A DNA stretch of 64,000 nucleotides from Amborella trichopoda (GCF_000471905.2 NW_006499364.1:2152392-2216391); one strand, 5' to 3'. Positions 32,831-44,969 are shown, counted from the first letter of the stretch. Numbers and translations: made by a program. Notes: generated by a model not told the origin, from the sequence alone.

Positions 32831-33941
32831 CTCATTAGCAATCAAAGTCTCATGGACCAGCAAACTCTCGCTTTCTTTGGTCCTCCACCGGTATTATCTT
32901 GAGGCTTACTGGTATTGATCTTAGGAACAAAATGAGGGTTTTATGGGGGAGGAGGATACTTACAAACCTTTTGGGTATGCTCATATTTCTTGCATTTAAA
33001 TCATTGCACATTCGAATAATCTTGGCTTGAGGGTCAAACTGACCTCCCACCTACCATCATTGGTGTCAGTGGTGGTTTAGGCCTAAAATGCATGGGGCTA
33101 GCATGGTTTAGTGGGTAGGCACGGGTTTTAGGAGGGTCAAACTTTCCCTTCCCTTTCTATTTGCCTTTTCCCTTTCTTTTCTTGTTCTTAGCATTATCAC
33201 TCCCACTCACTCCCACATTACATGTATTCACCATAGAAGAGTTTGGAAGAGAAGAAGAGATAGGAGTAATGAGTAAGGGAGTAGAAGGAGACGAGGGTTG
33301 GTGAGATTTTACCATATGGACCATGGAAGATGGTCCATCCATTGTCATCCTTCTTTGCTCTTCCCCTTCCATGAAAAATGCAATCTCTTCTAATGTTGTA
33401 AGTGCATCTTTGGCCATCAAATTGGCCACAAAGGTATCTCATGAGGGTGAGATCGAAAGTACAAACATCGTCTTTTGTGTCACCTCATCATATGAGTGAC
33501 TGGTTCTCTCACTTTCTCTTATACAACTCTTGAACTCTCTTAGATGATCACCCACTTTAATGTGATAATCCATTTTTCAACATATGGGATTCCTCATTCT
33601 AATGGTCCTTGGAGCTTTATTTGGTGTTTCGTATTTCTTTTTCATGCTCTCCATAATATCTTTGACACATACAGAATTCTCATACTCATTAACAAAGGAA
33701 TCACTCATAGTTGCAAAAATAATATTCATGGCACTTTGGTTTTGTTATGCCATGTCTCATATGCATCCTTAACAACTTGAGGAGCATTGATTGCAGGTGG
33801 ATTAAGTGGTTTAAAAGTCAATAATGGAAATAGACCATCTTCATGAAACACATAACCAATTTTCCTTCTCCATTCGGAGAAGTTGGTTCCATTGAACCTC
33901 TCCTCCTTAAGCAATTCGGCGGGTATTGAACGGGCTGCCAT
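32831..33941 (-). pseudogene. Copia-1 gag
   Basis: Starts at the ATG at 33939-33941 (MAARSIPAELLKEERFNGTNFSEWRRKI), 60 bp after the PBS. Copia gag typically opens with such an L-x-x-x-x-F-x-G-x-N-(F/Y)-x-x-W pattern. The first frame ends at 33726 and others continue (33429-33157, low-complexity Ser/Pro and ending KKRKGKGK). A zinc-knuckle-like CKKYEHTQKVC occurs at about 32980-33012, with the second Cys replaced by Tyr. Gag forms the particle. At least three frame breaks are present. Confidence 0.85.
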
Positions 33942-34002
33942 GGGTTCTTATTTGGCAATCTATAGTCCCTCTAAATACTCTAAAATAGGCTGTAAATGAG
34001 CC

Positions 34003-34018
34003 TATCTCTAATACCAAT
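34003..34018 (-). other. Primer binding site of Copia-1
   Basis: Minus-strand ATTGGTATTAGAGATA directly after the LTR end CACTAGCA. It matches the usual initiator tRNA-Met PBS (TGGTATCAGAGC) with one or two changes. Confidence 0.85.
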
Positions 34019-36036
34019 TGCTAGTGGATATAAAGAATAGAGCAAATTTTCAAGCAGAAAAACAAAGCAAAATGGACACCTTCAACTAGCCACTTGCTAA
34101 AAACCAAGCTAAGTGAATAAGTTACAATACTTTAAATAACAATTACAACAATTTCTAACCTTATATCACCACTGTAAATAAACTCAAATAATAATCCCTT
34201 ATGGGGAAATTACATATAAAGCAAGACTAGCTTATGAATTACACTTTCGTAGCACAAATTACATAAATTATGTCCCAAAGCTTAAATACATCATGAGAAA
34301 AGAAAATTCAATGGAGTTTACCTTGATAAATGCACACTATAGACTTAAGCATAAGAAAGGAGGACCACCATCATGATCACCATTAAAGGAACTCTGAAAG
34401 CTCTCTTTTTTTCTCACAAAACCTTAGAAGAAGGAGGGGAGAAACAATTTTTCAAAATGGTTTAAGAGTTGAAATAGTTAGGGGTTTGAGATCTCATGAT
34501 GTATTTTTATAACATGGGTGTAACCTTGGACTCAATCAACACCCTTGATACACTAATCTAAAGGCACATGAGAGGCTAATGTATGTAGCAACCCATCCCC
34601 ATCGAGCCACTAGGATGAAGGGATGGGATTTCACACCATTATTACTCACCCTAACCCTAAGTTATGCCACTTTATCATTATGTCCTAGGCCAATGTTTTT
34701 GTTCCAATTGTATCCAATATGGCCTTAAAAAAAACCCTTGATTTTTTAAATAATGTATTAGAGTAGATAACCATAAAGGGGAAAGGGCAAAGAAGTAATT
34801 GGTAAAGCTCACACATGTGGAGATATTCTACTTTATCAAAGCCAATCATATTGTATATCTAAAAGTTCAAACCAATCAATTTATAGATAATGTCCCCTTC
34901 ACACATGTGTTTGAAGATATTTTTCAACTCAAATTTGAAAATGTATTTTCTCTTTAATATTAAATAAATTAATTAATTAAACTTCACAAATGCCATGCAT
35001 GACCCATGTGTGAGTTAATGAAGAGATGTGATAAAAAGCGGGCCTTAATTTATAATATTATATAGCACAATATAACAATATATAGTAAGACATCATAACT
35101 CAACCCCTTATAAAACAAACAACCAAATGCCAATCTAGTTCCCCGCCTAGATCAGTGCCCAGCTGGGCAATGATCTTAGAGTGAGGTGTGGGGTACCACG
35201 TGGTATCCCTATGGCCACTCGGACGCCACATGGCACTTTCAGGTCATGATTAACTGGAATTTAAGTCAAACAATTGGAAAACCCTCATTGTTTTAGAAAT
35301 CAAAATTCTGAAAAAATTCTTTAAAATCACATTAAATAGTTAAAGTACTTTTGAGTAATGATTAGGTTTTTCTCATCATTATAAAATCGGACAAAAGGTA
35401 TAGTGAGATCTCAGGCTAATAGCTATAGGTATCAGAGTACTCCATTAGACTATTCCCGAATTATGTTCCACTGAGTCTCAGATCGACCCAATAGACCTAT
35501 GTTCCATAGTCTGAAGCAGAGACACATAATTGGTCATATCAAAGCCACTGAGCCAGAACTTCCGATCATTTGCCTCTCAATAGATTACAGGTGTACCCCT
35601 GTGGGACATGATCTAACTCAATTACAGGGGTCATCTCAAAGCACATATGCACTAGATCTTCCAAACTCAGATAATGTATTGGAAGAGTGGCTTCCCTTAT
35701 GAAATGAAAATGCACATGCCATGCAATGGTCTCGTGTATGGATATGGACTTATGTTTCATAAGTCTTGATCATTCCATACAGGGCAAATACTCGATAACT
35801 ACATAGGTTATATTTTTCTCGTTTGGATTCTCCAAGTCTTGGCCGATTGCAGCTAAATATGAGGCTAACCTATAAAATCCAGAAATGGTGATCCTCACAC
35901 GTGAACTCTCAATGCGTCATGCGTACTCGAGGTAAAAGAATCTGGGCTATATTTCGCAAGACGCCAAGATTTCAATCTCTCCCACTGAATGAGAGACTAC
36001 TGGAATGTAATCCTTGATTGGCCCTTATTTTCAACA
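34019..36036 (-). repeat. 5' LTR of Copia-1
   Basis: 2018 bp, TGCTAGTGG...TTTTCAACA on the plus strand, so TGTTGAAAA...CCACTAGCA on the minus strand. A minus-strand TATA-like box (TTATAAAAATAC) lies near 34500-34512. The U3 part matches 28740-29736. The short frames in it are not genes. Confidence 0.8.
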
Positions 36037-36059
36037 AGGAGCTCATCACCTGGATAAAG

Positions 36060-36520
36060 AAGGAGCGATTTTCACTAGTCGCACTCTGTCCCTTGTGTGG
36101 AGTTGTTATACTAATTTCCGAATCCCATACCAAAATTAGACAAAAGTATATCATAATACCATCAAGTGTATATTTATTGGCTATCCTGACCATGGTAAGG
36201 GGTATCAATTCTTCACCCTTGAGAATGAGACAATCATGAAATGCTGAGACACCCACTTCTTTGAGGATGAGTTCCTCAAAGCAAAAGCAAGTCACACGCA
36301 AGCTGATCTGATAGCTAGTGAAACGGTCGAATCTCGAAAACCAGATCCACAAGTTAGGAGAAGTAACCGAATTAGGAGACAACCCAAATTCTTCACCTAC
36401 TTGGGGGATAAGCTAGATCATGAGCCTTCCAGTTACTAGGAAGCCATAAACTGTTCAGAAGAGAACCATTGGGTAAAAGTCATGAAAGATGAATATATGA
36501 CACAATATAAAATTATCGGT
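36060..36520 (+). pseudogene. Copia-2: integrase C-terminus to RT start fragment
   Basis: Recognisable copia residues on the plus strand: IKCIFIGYPDHGKGYQFF (36151-36204), the usual end of the integrase, then RRSNRIRRQPKF (about 36355-36390) and EAINCSEENHWVKVMKDEY (36439-36495), the start of the RT module. The segment has a stop after MKC and near PSSY. It lies just outside the Copia-1 LTR in the opposite orientation, so it belongs to a different, older element, possibly the one Copia-1 inserted beside. No LTR was found for it. Confidence 0.8.
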
Positions 36521-37559
36521 AAACAACATTGGCAAAAATAAGCACGTTTTAAGATAGATAAATAAAACTCATGAAGGAAATCAAAAGAAGAAAGAATAAA
36601 ACACCCGGTTACAAGTATTCCGGAGCGGCCCATAAACAAAGGTGAAGAAAAACCCACAAAAGGCCTGTCTCTCTACATGATTTGAAAAGATCACTTTTTT
36701 CATTAACAAAATTCCATCTACTAATACAATTGCATGCATCCCTTTTTACTCTTTCTTTTTAAAGATGGACTTGCTAAAGGAAAACAAATTGTTTCCACAT
36801 AAATCCAAATATGAAGCTCATATTGTTTTTCAACGTGAATCCAACCCAAAAGATAACAATTCCTAACACAAAGTTTTACCTCCCACCAAATAAAAAGGTA
36901 AAAGCTTTTATCTTCCTAAGGACTTTTATCCCTCTAAAGAAACTTTCATCTTTTGCTACAACGTAAACCTTTTCCTACCAACAGAAAAATACATCACCTT
37001 TATTTTTGAAACCCAACTTTTAAAAAAGATAAACCTACTAAAACCATAATCTTTGCTAATAACATCAATCTACCCAACGAACAAACAAACACCTTTATTT
37101 CTTATGGCAAAGAAAGAAAATACAGACCTAGTATAATAAAAGAATTTATAATTCTAAAAAAACATACTTCCTAAAATGTAGAATTTATCAAACTAACAAA
37201 AAATAAATCCCTATTAATCCTACTTCAAAAAATTGATCCCATTAAAACAAATATTCGCTCTAAAAAATCTACCCACATCTTTAAAAACAAAATTAATAAA
37301 AATAAAAAATAAAATTTGTGGCTACTAGATTTTGATTTGCATCATTCTTCATTGATTGGACAAAACTCAACCTCGAGCTTTAAAATATGAAAAGATGAAA
37401 TTTTCCTTGCAACATTCTTCAACTCGATCTTCAACTCAAACATTACAAACACAACCCTGTGACGTGTGGGTTACTGTGCTGATCAAAACACAAAGATTGT
37501 GCATTGAAATTGATACGTCCTCGACGAAAGGATCGTTGTAAGAAAGGGAAAGAAGAGGA
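36521..37559. other. AT-rich sequence without a recognised gene
   Basis: About 1.04 kb, A-rich, with no open frame over 75 codons and no convincing repeat partner. It lies between the copia fragment and the Tat-2 LTR, whose outer boundary may fall inside it. Confidence 0.4.
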
Positions 37560-38109
37560 CCACTCTTTGATTTTATGACTTTTAGGTATCACCTCCCCTA
37601 GGAGGCCTTACCGGTTGACCAAGGAAAGGTTTAGGTCTAATCCTTGTACCCGGGAGGAACGACGAGAGTCACTAACTTGCCGGGTGCTAAAATGCCCCGA
37701 AGTCAGTCGAATGTATGTATCCCCTCTATACAGTGTATTCAAAATAAAAATAAAAGAAAATAAAAAAAGGGGAAAGGGGTAAGAGTGTGTGTGTGTCTTA
37801 GAGAGAGAGAGAGGGATACGAAGGGGAAAGAAGGGAAGGTAGGAAATAAGAAGAGGAAGAGAAGAAGGGGGCACTCTATGATTTGGGAGCCTTCCGACGT
37901 CCCCTCTGCTAAGAGGCTTTACTAGTTTACCCCAAAAAGGTATTAGGAAGAAACCTAAAACTTCGGACGCATGGAAAGATGCACTAATGTGGGGGGCATT
38001 AAAAGCCCCGAAGTCGGTATATTGGGTATACCCTTTCAGTAGAATATGCTAAAAAAACATAGAAGATAGAGTAAGGAAGATAAAAGGAGTGAGGGAGAGA
38101 GAAGAAAGA

Positions 38110-39128
38110 AGGCGAGAAAGGGAGGAGGGCATCTTGGCCACCTCCCTCTTTAAAGGTGGAGTGAGATAAGGGAGGAGAGGGGACGAAAGAGAAGGAGTGG
38201 GGAGATGGGTGGCCCAACTGCCTGGCTCTATGAGAGTGTAAGAGAGAGAAAGGAGGGAAAGGAGAGAGGAGTGGGGCAGCCCAGCCACTTCACTCTTTAA
38301 GGATAGAGAGAGAGGAAATAGAGAGAGCGAGTGCGAGAAGAATGCGGGAGGCGCCCCAGCTGCCTCCCTCATTGAGAGGGTGAGAAGAAGGGAGAAAGAG
38401 AGAGGAAGTGAGAGAATGAGAGGGGGAATGAGAGTTGGGCGGCCCAGCCGCCTAGCTCTTCTTAAGGAGAGGGGCAGAGAGTGAGTAAAGAGAAAAGGGA
38501 GAGGGAGAACGGATCTGGGCGATTCAGCCTACTGCCCCTCTAAGAGAGGCAAAAGAGAGAGAGAGAGGGAGGAGAGAGAAGAGGAAGAAGAAGGAGAGAG
38601 AGAGGAGAGAGAGAGAGAAGAGGAAGAAGAGGAGGAGAGAGAGGNNNNNNNNNNNNNNNNNNNNNNNNNNNNNNNNNNNNNNNNNNNNNNNNNNNNNNNN
38701 NNNNNNNNNNNNNNNNNNNNNNNNNNNNNNNNNNNNNNNNNNNNNNNNNNNNNNNNNNNNNNNNNNNNNNNNNNNNNNNNNNNNNNNNNNNNNNNNNNNN
38801 NNNNNNNNNNNNNNNNNNNNNNNNNNNNNNNNNNNNNNNNNNNNNNNNNNNNNNNNNNNNNNNNNNNNNNNNNNNNNNNNNNNNNNNNNNNNNNNNNNNN
38901 NNNNNNNNNNNNNNNNNNNNNNNNNNNNNNNNNNNNNNNNNNNNNNNNNNNNNNNNNNNNNNNNNNNNNNNNNNNNNNNNNNNNNNNNNNNNNNNNNNNN
39001 NNNNNNNNNNNNNNNNNNNNNNNNNNNNNNNNNNNNNNNNNNNNNNNNNNNNNNNNNNNNNNNNNNNNNNNNNNNNNNNNNNNNNNNNNNNNNNNNNNNN
39101 NNNNNNNNNNNNNNNNACGAGAGAGAGA

Positions 39129-39161
<33 letters not shown>

Positions 39162-39300
39162 GAGAGAGAGAGGAGGAGAGAGAAGAGGAAGAAGAAGGAG
39201 AGAGAGAGGAGTAGAGAGAAGAGGAAGAAGACGGGAGAGAGAGAGGGAGCTGGGTGACCCAGCCGCCAGACTGCTTAGAGGGGGAGAGAGAGAAGACAGA
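38110..39300. repeat. ~82-bp GA-rich minisatellite with 472-bp assembly gap
   Basis: Units contain GGGCGGCCCAGCCGCC-type boxes at about 38123, 38208, 38275, 38351, 38437, 38517 and 39251, separated by GA-rich spacers of 45-60 bp. The run of N at 38645-39116 lies in a pure (GA)n stretch. Serine- and leucine-rich open frames on the minus strand are artefacts of the repeat. Confidence 0.85.
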
Positions 39301-39479
39301 AAGAAAGAGGGAAAGAGAGAGAAAGAACAAGAATAAGAGAAGAAGAAGAAATAAGAGAAGAGAAGAAGACAAGAGGAGAGAGGGAGTGATTGAGTACCTA
39401 ACAAGTGGGTCAAAGTCTTGAGCCTGGTGGCTAGGTGTGTCCCCAATGGTTCTTGAGTCACTCTTGAAAGGGGTTAGAG

Positions 39480-39700
39480 TGCAAGGATAGGTTTAAATGG
39501 GCCTTGGTGGGCTATGGAGCATGGTTGATGGGCTAAGTGAGGGCTAAAGTGTATGATGGGGTGAAGTAGTCTAGGGTGCATCGTAAGGTTGAGTGGTCTA
39601 GGTTATATACTAGGGATGAGTGGTCTAAGGTGTATGGTAGGGTTGAATGGTCCGGTTGAATGGTCTAGGGTGTAGGGTAGTCTGAGGCGTAGGGAGTTTT
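39480..39700. repeat. Degenerate ~28-bp repeats in the Tat-2 LTR
   Basis: GGTTGAGTGGTCTAGGGTGTA-like units occur at about 39588, 39618, 39645 and 39660. A looser version is seen at the corresponding place of the Tat-3 LTR (50640-50760). Confidence 0.6.
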
Positions 39701-41699
39701 TTTCTGTTTTGGTTCTTGCTCGAAGTTCTTTCTGAATTTGGGAGATTGCTGAAAAAAGGGATTACGGATATCAGGCGATCTTCCTTTTCTTCAACCTTAG
39801 AATTTGTGATTATCCGACCTTAGATTGAGTGTAAAATTTATATCAGCTTGTAACCCTCCATGATACGGTCTCATCAGACCTGTCTTTGTGATGATTCGAA
39901 CTACAAATCTCTGTTTGAAGGTATTTTTCAACATTTGTATCCCTGATGCGAATAAGGAGAAAGTAGTTCATGACTTAGGTTTGCAAGTATCAAAATGCAT
40001 GTGGACTACAGAAACCGTAGGTCAATAAGCCCCGATCTAGAAGTGAAATTTCTGAAAGTCTCATTAATGGTCCAAGAAGGTTAAGAAATGTGTTTAAATG
40101 TCTCCTAAGAACACTTGCCAAGTTTCATCGTAATCCGACTAGTTTAAGGCAGTGCAGAGGCATAAACAGTTTTCGAAAAATGATCCCATCACCTTGAAAA
40201 TGGACCGTATACTACAGCCCCATCTTCGGAGCTTCAAATGACCATGGGACTACCTCCACTGGATCTGAAATGTCCGAAAACCCCTAAGGACCAATTTTTG
40301 GCTTGATTGGACATTCCTAGACCAAGTTATCGCCAAGTTACCTAAAATGGGTAGGCCTCATGCTATTACTGTGCAACCTTACTGAACCAGTTTCCATTAA
40401 TGGAAACTGTGTTTTTAGGTTTCGGGCTGAAATTGAGAAGGACATATCTCTCTCATCCCAAGTTAGATCAAGATCAAAATTTGGGAGCATGATCGTCTTG
40501 TCGGCCCAAGTGTTTCGATATGTGGCATGACCCATGTCATGGCCCGAGCCAAAAGAAAAACTAGAGAGAAGAATGCGATTCGAGTCAAGGTTGTAGATTT
40601 TCTAGCAGAAGCGCACCTTGATCGAGTGGTCACATCACGATGCTCATGCGTCGGATTGGCCTCAAACCATATCCATTGCAAGCACGATGTCAAAGGCTTT
40701 GTATGAGCCAAATCTCATGCATGACGGATGATCAAATTCACAACATGATTTAGTCTAAGTTGCTAGAGTTTTCGGCCATCAGAAACCAAACTCTAGCTAA
40801 AACACCAAATTTGGAAAATGGTCGTTCGAACACCAAATCGAGCCATGCTTGTCGCCAAACACTCTTGATGGTATGCTCGTCAAAATATAGTGAAAAAATC
40901 ATGGAAAAACACTAAGAAACAAACGTGATCTTGAATAAAATACCACATGTTTCTCATGATTTTCACATCTCATGATCGTGGCCCAAAAGTCTGATCCGTA
41001 GCTCGAAATGGGTATCAAAACGACCATCTTCTCGAGTCGATCGAGAAGTAATAATCTTTTAGTCTGATGAAGACCGGAAGGACCTCGGATGAATCCCAGA
41101 AGGTTGCAAAGGTTGCATAGCCATGAGAGGGACTTAGTTGTTATTTCAAGATTTGGGGGTGATGGGAAAAATTATCATTTTGCCCCTAATTTCTTAATTT
41201 TCTTTAATTCTTTTAATTTCTATTTTTTTCACAATTAGGTAAAGAATTAAGCATCCACCCATGTTTGGACTTAAAATCTATATAAGCACGTGATGCTCAC
41301 ATGTAAAGGACCCTATCTTGAACAATAAGAAACTGACATTTGTTTAAGTTTTTAAGGTGCACGTCTCACTTCTTAGAGAGGGAGAGGGAGGAGAGAGAAG
41401 AGTTTAGCGGGTACCGTTGACCATCTAGTTAACTTTCTCACTCCTCTTTCTCTTTCTCTCATCTTTCTTTCTCCTCCCTTTCTCTCTTTTCTTTCTCTCT
41501 TCTTTCTCTCTCCTCTTAGTCTCTCCTCTTCTTCTTTCGTTTTCTCTCTGCTTATTTTCTTTCTCTCTCTTCTTTTCTTTCTCTCTTCTTTCTTTTCTCT
41601 CTGCTTCTTTCCCTTCTCTCTCTTATTTTCTCTCTCTACTTCTTTCCTTTCTATCTTTTCTTCTTTCCTTTCTTTCTCTGCTTCTTTCCTTTCTCTCTC

Positions 41700-42030
41700 T
41701 TCTCTCTCTGTCTGGCACGACAAGGTACACCGTCATGTGCAACATTTCTCTTCCTTCTCTCTCCATCTGGCATGGCAGGGTACACTGTCATGCGTGACAT
41801 TTATCTCCCTTCTCTCTCTCTGTCTGGCACGGCAGGGTACACCATCGTGCGTAACTTTTCTCTCCCTTCTCTCTCTGTCTGGAACAACGGGGTACACCGT
41901 GGTGCGCAACATTTTTCTACGTTCTCTCTCTCTGTCTGACATGATGGGGTATACCGCCATGCACGATATTTATCTCTCTTCATTCTTTTCTCTCTCTATC
42001 TGGCACGATGGGGTACACCACCATGCACAA
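41700..42030. repeat. ~55-62-bp CT-rich tandem repeat in the solo LTR
   Basis: About six units of TCTGGCACGGCAGGGTACAC followed by a variable GTCATGCGTAAC segment and a CT-rich spacer. Apparent protein frames across it are repeat artefacts. Confidence 0.75.
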
Positions 42031-42179
42031 CATTTCTCTCCTCTCTTTTTTCCTTCTCTCTTCCTTCTCTCTCCTCTCCTCTTTTTCTCTTTAGTTTGCT
42101 TAACTGGGTGGTAGGCTGAGCCTTTTTCCATGGAGCCAATCTTGTTGCCGTGTAGTTTAACCGTCTTTCTCATCTAACT

Positions 42180-42375
42180 ACCGTGCCAGACTAGCCACCA
42201 TGCTAGTCTTGCCACCGTCCCAGTCTTGCCGTTTTACCAGTCTCGCCGCTGTATCAGTCGTGTCACCGTGCCAGTCTACCCACCGTGCCAGTCTAATCGC
42301 CATGACCGTCAAGCTGCCGCGCTAAAGTAGCTGCCATGCCAGTCTCACCGCCATGTCAGTCTAGCCGCTATGCCA
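42180..42375. repeat. ~18-bp minisatellite in the solo LTR
   Basis: About eleven copies of CCGTGCCAGTCTAGCCA-type units with frequent substitutions. It lies in U5. Confidence 0.75.
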
Positions 42376-43297
42376 AACGTTTCCTCACTCTTTCTTTTCT
42401 CACTTCTCTTTTCTTCTTCCCGTCTCTTCTCCCCCTTCGGAAGGCTCAGCAAGAGCCAAGGTAACATTCACTCCTTTCTCTTTCTTCTCTTCTCTCTTCT
42501 TTTATCCTTCTTTTCGTCTCTTCCCCCTTTTCGAAGGTTTAGTGAGAGCCAAGTTAACCTTCACCCTCTCTCTTAGTTCTTTTCTTCTTCCTCTCACTAA
42601 AATAAATAAATATTGTCCTTTATTTACCTTTGAAGAGCTAGGTGAAATCCAAACTAGCCTTTGTTTCTATTTTTTTTTCTCTACTCTCTTTCTCTGAAGA
42701 ACCAGGTGAAAGCCAAACTATTATTCGTTTCTTCATTTCTCTATTCCCTCACTATTCTCCCATCTTTTTGTTCTCTTTCCTCATTTACTTTCTTCATCTC
42801 ACCTCCTTTCCCTCATTCTTTGACCAAGAAAATGATGTTGTAGGTCCTCTGTTAAGAAGATCTCAACAGGCTGTCCAATCGACATGGACCCAATGACATC
42901 ATTCCCTCATTTTCCCCTCGAATGTACACGCTTGTGTGCATTCATTCAAAGACAGGGTGGGGTCTTTTGTCCCACTTGTCAATATTCTAATGTGTGTGTA
43001 TGGTTCTAGGAAAGAAGAAACAGGTCAAGGGAGGTGATTTCGAACTGACCATAGGCCAAGGGGCATTCCATTTGATCTAAGAGGGCGCCCACCCGAGCAG
43101 CCTAAGTGTGTCACAGATCCACGTGAGGTGAGTCCCACCTCATGACCTAAATTCCTCTCTCACCTGTTGGTATTCCTACCTATGTCTCCTTTACTTGGTT
43201 CTTGAGAGACTGATCTCAGGTCTCGGGTCCATCTCAAACCCAAAACCACACCATTAGGTCATCTGGACCCGGAGGGTGAGATTGAGGCACCTAACCA

Positions 43298-43909
43298 ATC
43301 TCGATTTATTATTTCATGAAATTCAAGATGTATTTTCTTCAAAAGCTCTGATTTCTATGGTTTCGGGCTCATCTTCTCTCTAAAAAATCTTTTGATTCTA
43401 GGTCACGTCACGACGCGTGCTATATGTTAAAATGACCGGGTCGTCGAGACTTAGCTTGTGTCTTAATTTGAGTTTGTTCCGACTCCAAATGAGTGACATG
43501 CGGATGTTTGTAGGCCATCTCGATATGTGAAGAACACAGCCTCCATGATTGGGGATTGGTTCTGTGAGGCCACACTACAGTAGTGTACAACCTGCCTGTT
43601 TGAGGTTATTTGGGCCCAAAAGTCTTTTGGGAGGTTTGATTGAGCCCAAATTTCATCCCTAGGCATTTTTTGATTTTCTAGTTGCAATGGCCTTAGTATG
43701 GTATTATTTTGAAGCCCTTAGCATAGGGCTTTAATTGTAAGGTATCTTTTTGACATACTAATAATCTTTTCAAGGTTGCCTAGTTTTGGGCTTATTTTAC
43801 AATGTTACCTTGATCTGGTGGTGTCTTGGGTCCCGACAAGACCAGGTCATTACTAGCTCTCTCATTATTTGTATCAGGGATGTAAGTACATAAAAAATGA
43901 TGTATAACA
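43298..43909 (-). repeat. 3' LTR of Tat-2, right part (U3)
   Basis: Collinear with 51516-52150 of Tat-3. The inner boundary is plus-strand TGTATAACA (43901-43909), TGTTATACA on the minus strand. It also aligns, in reverse complement, with the start of the LTRs at 25616 and 54063. Confidence 0.85.
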
Positions 43910-44240
43910 ACTTGCCTCAACATATGTTGCGCTTTGAGAGAAGCGAGAAGTGCAACATTCATAATAAAATTGACCGTCTTCATCTAAGAAGCCTTTATTG
44001 CCTCTTAACAAATATTTTTTTTCTCAATCACCGGCATCATCATAATCCTTGAGGGGGAGATGATGTCAAGCTTCCTTCTGAAAGGGCGGCCAAAGTGGAC
44101 TCTATCTATTCGGGGCGTTACTTAAGGGCTTCCTTCCCAATGCTACTGGAATCCTTATCGTTTTTTGGGAGAGCATGCTGATAGGATGCCTCGTGAAGGG
44201 CTTACCATTCTATGTCAACAATGCCTCCTAATGGCCCAGC
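43910..44240 (-). other. Tat-2 internal sequence next to the 3' LTR
   Basis: Collinear with 52151-52510 of Tat-3 and, for the first ~90 bp, with 1462-1560 of Tat-1. Starts ACTTGCCTCAACATATG, so the minus strand reads a short purine-rich tract before the LTR. No ORF. Confidence 0.65.
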
Positions 44241-44860
44241 TAGCGGGTTCCCTTGGCGGGGTTTGCCTTGTCTTAGCTGCTGGTGAATCTTGGCTCTAGG
44301 GCTGACTAGTGGGTGCCCTTTGTGGGTGTTTGATCCCATTTTAATTGTTAGGGAATTTTGGCGTTAGGGCCAACTAGTGGGTGCCCTTTGTGGGCATTTG
44401 ATCTTATTCTAGCTGTTGGGGAATTTTGGCTCTGAGCTCGCCTAGTGGGTGCCCTTTGTGGGCGCTTGATACCATTATAGTTGCTCGGGAATTTTAGCTT
44501 TGGGGCTGACTAGTGGGTGCCCTTTGTGGGCACTTGATCCCATTCTAGCTGTTGTGGAAGTTTTTCTCTGAGGCTGACTAATGGGTGCCCTTTGCTGGCG
44601 TTTGATCCCATTTTATTTGTCAATAGCCGAGGGTCCTTTTCATAGTCGCTTTTAGTGTTGTTGGAATTTGATTTTGGCTCTAGGGCATGACTAGTGGGTG
44701 CCCTTGATGGCGTTTAGTCCCAATCCAGTCGGTGGTGAAGGGTTGATCTGGATTTGTCTCAGTATCTTGCGATTTTCTTGTTGTAATTGGTTGAGGTCGT
44801 CTTCTTTGGTCAAGACATGCATCACCCTTTTTATTTTTATCCAAGCGCCCTTTCGGGTTT
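44241..44860. repeat. 67-bp tandem array (Tat-2 3' region)
   Basis: GGGTGCCCTTTGTGGG recurs at about 44314, 44381, 44448, 44515 and 44582 (67-bp period), with further degenerate copies on both sides (44250 and 44697). Each unit also contains CTGACTAGT and GGGAATTTTGGCTCT. No counterpart is present in Tat-1 or Tat-5. Confidence 0.85.
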
Positions 44861-44969
44861 CACTTTAACTAGGTAGGAGTGGTGCTACAAGAGTTGTTTT
44901 CGCCAACTGCTTTTGTTGAGGCATTTTTACCTATGATTTCGAGGTCACGTCCGATTTTTTATTTTTATT

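Larger units (their letters stand above)
28059..36036 (-). mobile_element. Copia-1: degraded Ty1/copia element
   Basis: Minus-strand order: LTR (34019-36036), tRNA-Met-type PBS, gag, protease, integrase, reverse transcriptase, RNase H, polypurine tract, LTR (to 29736). Integrase before RT defines the copia superfamily. Both LTR outer/inner ends read TGTTG(G/A)AA on the minus strand. Many stops and frameshifts interrupt the polyprotein. The left end is uncertain: U3 homology starts near 28740 and a TG-like start is seen at 28059. The flanks (GTACC, AGGAG) do not match. Confidence 0.85.
37560..39911 (-). repeat. 3' LTR of Tat-2, left part (U5, R and part of U3)
   Basis: 39735-39911 is collinear with 51330-51515 in the Tat-3 LTR, both on the minus strand. 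The match resumes across the inserted LTR at 43298, so the two pieces are one LTR. The U5 part contains a duplicated ~290-bp block (37600-37740 resembles 37895-38045: GGAGGCCTTACC/GAGGCTTTACT, then GCCCCGAAGTC) and the GA-rich minisatellite with an assembly gap. The outer end could not be found; 37560 is approximate. Confidence 0.65.
39912..43297 (+). mobile_element. Solo LTR (family A, 3386 bp) with TSD ATCTC
   Basis: Starts TGTTTGAAGGTATTTTTCAACA and ends GGCACCTAACCA, as do the LTRs of Tat-1 (start) and Tat-6 (start and end). Identical 5-bp flanks ATCTC (39907-39911 and 43298-43302) mark the insertion into the Tat-2 LTR, which continues on both sides. U3 holds the ATCCACCCATGTTTGG box (41253-41268) and a TATA box (41278-41286). 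No internal region remains, as expected after LTR-LTR recombination. Confidence 0.9.

Noticed and set aside
38524-39461. Ser/Leu-rich frames on the minus strand across the second gap
   Set aside because: Same reason: GA-rich minisatellite and N.
41733-42173. Several frames with repeated GYT or CTPS residues on both strands
   Set aside because: Translation of the ~60-bp CT-rich repeat within the solo LTR.
44241-44740. Regularly spaced repeats resembling a CRISPR array
   Set aside because: Units are contiguous 67-bp tandem repeats without unique spacers, and the context is a plant retrotransposon.
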